From assembly GCA_036322855.1 (NCBI GenBank), contig AP027924.1, positions 124,001-188,000 of the forward strand: a stretch of DNA of 64,000 bases, in the 5' to 3' direction. Below, in pieces: positions 60,498 to 64,000 of the stretch (the first letter of the stretch is position 1; the number at the start of each line of letters is the position of its first letter). The notes under the pieces were generated by a model. That model ran no database searches. It was not told the DNA's origin and saw nothing but the letters and a program-made list of their open reading frames with translations. The translations under genes and the position numbers were made by a program. Origin of the DNA: Improbicoccus pseudotrichonymphae (lineage in GTDB: Bacteria; Bacillota; Clostridia; Oscillospirales; Acutalibacteraceae).

Positions 60498-62501
60498 CTA
60501 ACTAATTCTTTGCCAATAATAACAAGTAACATTTGCTAATGTTCCTGAGCCATTCAAAGTCCATGAGCCTCCAAAATAAGTGCTTGGATTAGAGTTATTT
60601 GTGCTGATGTAGATTGAATTTATTGGGTAAAAAGGGTTTGGATATGCCTTTTCGTTTCCGGTTTTTAGTTGAATTTGATTTGAAGTGATTGTATCAGATA
60701 GAGTTATTTGGTTAATTTTGAAGTTATCGTTGCCGGTGTTTGTGCTTTGATCTTTATAATATTGCAGATGTAAATACCAAACTTGGCCTTTTGTTAGAGT
60801 ATAGCTTGCATTTGATGAAGATGAGCCACTTGCGTGTATGAATCGACCTGTTGTGGTTGTTGAGCTTGGATGTGATGAAGATGTGTTAGCTAAAACATTG
60901 CCATAATCATAGTTTGATTCAGATGAAATTGTATAATTTACTGTGACAATAGCATCGTTTTCATGGTTAATCATATCTATTTTTAAACATGTGTTTGAAG
61001 TTGAGTTTGCTATTCCTTGATTATTGCTTGTGAAAACTCCGTTGTTGTAGGTGAAATAGTAGCTATCGTTGGAAACTATTGTATATGATTCATTCCAATC
61101 ACTTATGATGTCGTAGTTTAATGTCTGATTTCCATTTAGAATGTCAACATCAAGTGAATTGTCGTTTACTGGAAATTTATTGACTCCGACAGATATTTTT
61201 TGTGTATCAAAAAACATTATCGGAAGTCCTTTAGCCAAAGTTTGAGAATAAGTTATAGAATCAAACTGATCAGCTATTGTGAATTCAAAGTTCCATGAGA
61301 TTGTGTTGTCAAAGATGGTGGTATAGCTGGTATTATTTTCAATTTCTGTATAATCTGACCAAATATCACTTGATGTAGGTCTATTTCTATACTTTATGTA
61401 GTTAATAGAGTTTTTACCGTTAACACTTGATATTTGAGCGTCTACTTTTAGGTTTGTTTCAGATTCAAAATTATTTATTCTTGCTAAATTTATTGTTGCT
61501 GTTGGTGGCAACCAATCATAGATGGTTATAGTTTTTGAGATAGTTGTTGAATTACCTCTGGAATCTATGGCTTGTATACTAATATTTGTATTTGATGAGA
61601 GATTTATAGCTCCAAAATTAATAGTTTTTGATTGAGAAAAAGAAGAATATGAGTAAGTATTTCCATTAAATGTGAGATTGTAACTGCTGATTGTAGCTGA
61701 ATTTTTACCTGCGGCAGGAGTAAAAGTAACTGTTAGATTTGACTTATTTCTTACAATCCATTGATCATTATTTGTTATATTTACTACATTTGAATTTGTA
61801 TCTTGATATGTAATTTGAGAACTACTAAAAGTTGGATTTGAGTTAGTAACATAAAATGTAAAACTTCTGTTTGCTGCTCCTATATAGGTGCTTCCATTAT
61901 AGGTTTCACACCATAAAGTTCCAGTTCCACTATTTGAATTTGGTATCTTTGCATAAAAAGAAGTAGGAATCGTCCAAGTATAGCTAATTCCTACGTTTCT
62001 GGCAAATATTTCCCAACCATCACCTATATCATAATATAACATGTGTGTGAAATTTGTCGTAGCTCGACTAATTGTAATACTTGTTGTACTTCCAATATTA
62101 CCATTTCCACCAGAAAATGAGCTTGCTCTTGGAATTGTTGTGAGTGTTTGAGAATAACTTTGTTCACTTGAACTAACAGTACTCATGCTAAACCATGAGC
62201 TACAAGTTAGAGTTTTAGAACCGTCAGAATTGTGGGTAATATCCAAAGTTTTTGAAAATAAAATTATTCCATTTTCTGTTATTTTTTGATCTGAAGTTAT
62301 GCTGGCGCTATAGGTAGTTCCATCTATTTTGCAATAAATAGTTCCTGTACCATAAGTTGTGTAACCCGTGTTTGTTCTTCTAAATCTTACATAAACATAA
62401 ACATTAGAAGTGTTATTTGAGACATTTTGACTATTTTGTGTGATTGTTATTGTATATTTTATATATTGATTGGTAGTGGACATATCTGATGAGGTGGCCA
62501 T
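60498..62501 (-). CDS. phage minor structural (DUF859-type) tail protein
   Basis: The ATG at 62501 follows TTTTGGAGCTGAAAAT; a longer frame from 62597 adds only a hydrophobic stretch lacking a ribosome-binding site. The 667-residue protein is Ser/Thr/Asn-rich, with immunoglobulin-like repeats (TKTLDITHNSDGSKTLTC, ISRATTNFTHMLYY, TITIYDWLPPTATI). It fits DUF859-like siphophage minor structural proteins, downstream of the tail-spike gene. It ends about 265 bases before the sigma-like gene; no holin or lysin lies between. Confidence 0.75.
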   Translation of the reverse strand: MATSSDMSTTNQYIKYTITITQNSQNVSNNTSNVYVYVRFRRTNTGYTTYGTGTIYCKIDGTTYSASITSDQKITENGIILFSKTLDITHNSDGSKTLTCSSWFSMSTVSSSEQSYSQTLTTIPRASSFSGGNGNIGSTTSITISRATTNFTHMLYYDIGDGWEIFARNVGISYTWTIPTSFYAKIPNSNSGTGTLWCETYNGSTYIGAANRSFTFYVTNSNPTFSSSQITYQDTNSNVVNITNNDQWIVRNKSNLTVTFTPAAGKNSATISSYNLTFNGNTYSYSSFSQSKTINFGAINLSSNTNISIQAIDSRGNSTTISKTITIYDWLPPTATINLARINNFESETNLKVDAQISSVNGKNSINYIKYRNRPTSSDIWSDYTEIENNTSYTTIFDNTISWNFEFTIADQFDSITYSQTLAKGLPIMFFDTQKISVGVNKFPVNDNSLDVDILNGNQTLNYDIISDWNESYTIVSNDSYYFTYNNGVFTSNNQGIANSTSNTCLKIDMINHENDAIVTVNYTISSESNYDYGNVLANTSSSHPSSTTTTGRFIHASGSSSSNASYTLTKGQVWYLHLQYYKDQSTNTGNDNFKINQITLSDTITSNQIQLKTGNEKAYPNPFYPINSIYISTNNSNPSTYFGGSWTLNGSGTLANVTCYYWQRIS

Positions 62502-62694
62502 ATTTTCAGCTCCAAAAGTAAGAAAAATAAGATATAAGTAATAAAAAATAAGAAAGTAATAAAAGATAAGATGATTAAGATAGGTAAGAAAAGGCAAAAA
62601 AATAAAGCGTCAATCTAGACGTTTATTTTGTTTATTATTATTAAAATTATTGAAATTTTTGTTATTAGTCATTTTTGTTATCGATTAACATATT

Positions 62695-64000
62695 TTATAC
62701 CAAAGCAACAACTCCTATTCCGGTGTTTGTTTCGGTATCGAGTTTAATAAATCTCAATCTATTAGAAAGCGTTATTTCATGCTCAATTACTGATTTTTCC
62801 ATGTGGAATTCATCTTTACTTACCCAATAAAGTGGAGTCGTTCCATCTATATCGTAGCCACAAAAGCCAATGTTGGCATTCATTCTTATGGTTGTGCCAT
62901 CGTCACAATAAATGTTGATGCCTTCTTTGTTTACTTCACAGATTAGAGTGTTTGAATCATTATAAAGTTCTATCTTGCCTGATTCATTTAAGTTTGAACC
63001 TAGTTTTAGAGTTCCTCCTTTTACTAAGTCTGCCGTAAGATGAAGAGTCTGAATCATTTGCATATCAAGTTGACCATCAATGGTCCAGGCACTGTTGAAA
63101 GTTCCGTTGATTCCATTTTGGCTAAAGCCTATGCCACCAGAGTTTATTCTCATTACATTAGTTGCTTCTTCTTTAGGTATTTTGTCTAAAATTAAGATTT
63201 GACTTCCATCATAAATTACATAAGAGTTACCAAGGACGCTGTTTATTTTATTGGTTGCCTCAATTAGTTCTTTTTCTAGCTTAGCAGTAGTTTCCCCGGC
63301 ACTTTTGTCTACTTCTTCTGTTATTTTGTTTTCAATATTAGTTATTAAGTTTTTAAGATTATTTTTAAAGTTTCCAAACTCAATTTTTGTTATTTTGTTG
63401 CTTATAACGTCGTATTCAAGGGCTATAACGCTGGTTTCTATATCAATTCTACATTTTGGATGTTTTACATAAATTATGTCTCCTACATCTGAGACGTCCT
63501 CTAGATATGCAGAGATTGAATAATTTACCTTTGGAACTGAATTGTTATTAAGATGGTTTAAACCTTTCGTTCTTAAATCTATTTCAAGAGCATTGTGATA
63601 TCCGTTAGTATCTGGATTTCCAAACTCATCCATAAAATCTTCTTGAGTGAGTTCATTTTGATCAAAAGTTATAACTTTTGTGTAGGGAATATCATAGGGA
63701 TTGGTTTCCCTTATGTTTTCATTATAAGAATAAAGCCATAATTCTGGAAGAAGGAGGCCATCTTTTCCGACTGGCATTAGTTTGGTGACAACATCATTCC
63801 AATGTTCTATGGATTTTATAGCTTTTATATTTTTACCGTAAGAAAGTACGACTCCTCTGTCTTGGCCGATTATGTCTCGAATCTCTATATGGAAGTTGTT
63901 TCTTACTAGGTGGCCACCCCATCTTTCTAAAATTGTATAAATTGCCTCATTTAAAGTTTTTCTGACACATCTATAATTTCTTACTACTTGTATATCAGAT
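62695..64000 (-). CDS. phage tail endopeptidase/minor structural protein (partial, 5' end outside)
   Basis: The minus-strand frame stays open from 63777 through the window edge, adding 74 codons beyond the first ATG. That upstream part contains GGHLVRNNFHIEIRD, IIGQDRGVVLSYGKNI, which matches the prophage_tail (TIGR01665-type) family, near its core. The C-terminal half has a coiled-coil stretch (ITEEVDKSAGETTAKLEKEL) and a beta-helix-like end (GGTLKLGSNLNESGKIELYN, with TWVSKDEFHM-like). It is a tail tip protein that contacts the host. It is 193 bases upstream of the DUF859-type gene. Confidence 0.85.
   Translation of the reverse strand, partial: SDIQVVRNYRCVRKTLNEAIYTILERWGGHLVRNNFHIEIRDIIGQDRGVVLSYGKNIKAIKSIEHWNDVVTKLMPVGKDGLLLPELWLYSYNENIRETNPYDIPYTKVITFDQNELTQEDFMDEFGNPDTNGYHNALEIDLRTKGLNHLNNNSVPKVNYSISAYLEDVSDVGDIIYVKHPKCRIDIETSVIALEYDVISNKITKIEFGNFKNNLKNLITNIENKITEEVDKSAGETTAKLEKELIEATNKINSVLGNSYVIYDGSQILILDKIPKEEATNVMRINSGGIGFSQNGINGTFNSAWTIDGQLDMQMIQTLHLTADLVKGGTLKLGSNLNESGKIELYNDSNTLICEVNKEGINIYCDDGTTIRMNANIGFCGYDIDGTTPLYWVSKDEFHMEKSVIEHEITLSNRLRFIKLDTETNTGIGVVALV

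Noticed and set aside
1..64000. CRISPR array or toxin-antitoxin pair
   Set aside because: No regularly spaced short direct repeats with unique spacers and no recognisable toxin or antitoxin pair were seen.

Overview
This window is AT-rich chromosomal DNA of a low-G+C, endospore-forming Firmicute, most likely a clostridial lineage. The order rpsD-rpoA-rplQ, the pair dnaG-rpoD, three sporulation-type proteins (SpoIVB, a SpoIVFB-like M50 protease and a divergent SpoIIR) and frequent TTG/GTG starts behind AGGAGG-type ribosome-binding sites all point that way. No rRNA gene or species-level marker is present, so the genus cannot be named. Many insertion-sequence scars, broken genes and partly dispersed operons suggest a genome under relaxed selection, perhaps host-associated; that is inference.

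Layout. 0-3.9 kb: housekeeping genes (rpsD end, rpoA, rplQ, a K+-dependent-type membrane pyrophosphatase, rpsO). 3.9-14 kb: an accessory zone with a Cys-rich small protein, a KEEP-repeat protein, a shattered calpain-like protease, a repeat-bearing exported protein, a membrane-anchored 5'-nucleotidase-like protein that has lost its metal ligands, tsaB, phoU, tRNA-Ala, several IS remnants, a MITE, and an IS5-family element joined to a serine-recombinase fragment beside tRNA-Leu. 14.2-18.9 kb: one giant secreted protein with Cys-containing FGC repeats. 19-25 kb (+): PHP phosphoesterase, second MITE copy, folB, an orphan contractile-injection (Pvc16/DUF4255) subunit with a partner, secG, gyrB, acpS. 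25-34.7 kb (-): spoIVB, pstA-pstC-pstS without pstB, a GHL10-type hydrolase, a frameshifted SpoIVFB-like protease, GH24 lysozyme, a His-less HPr, an ABC exporter. 34.8-43.6 kb (+): PHP, pth, an O-antigen-ligase-like protein, comM/yifB, an ITPase, pyrH, murB, infC, a PPP-type phosphatase. 43.6-45.1 kb: scars of an Rpn nuclease and an IS1-type element. 45.1-48.5 kb (-): aminotransferase, ABC substrate-binding protein, CrtO-like acyltransferase, small ORF. 48.6-56.3 kb (+): spoIIR, tRNA-Met, ftsZ, rpmE, yigZ, dgt, dnaG, rpoD, a metal ABC permease.

56.5-64 kb: a 425-bp IS1-derived element with 92-bp inverted repeats, then tRNA-Ser, immediately followed by an integrated element read leftwards. It has a TnpX-type large serine recombinase, TnpW, a GC-rich non-coding block that may be a structured RNA, a sigma-70-like regulator, and phage tail genes that run off the window edge. 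The tRNA-plus-convergent-recombinase layout at 57.4 kb is repeated, in decayed form, at 13.3-14.0 kb.

The most interesting items are the orphan Pvc16-like subunit with its partner, the metal-less 5'-nucleotidase-like surface protein with an apparent ATT start, the decayed calpain-like protease, the HPr with Leu15 but Ser46, and the chimeric tail/recombinase/TnpW element with its non-coding GC island.
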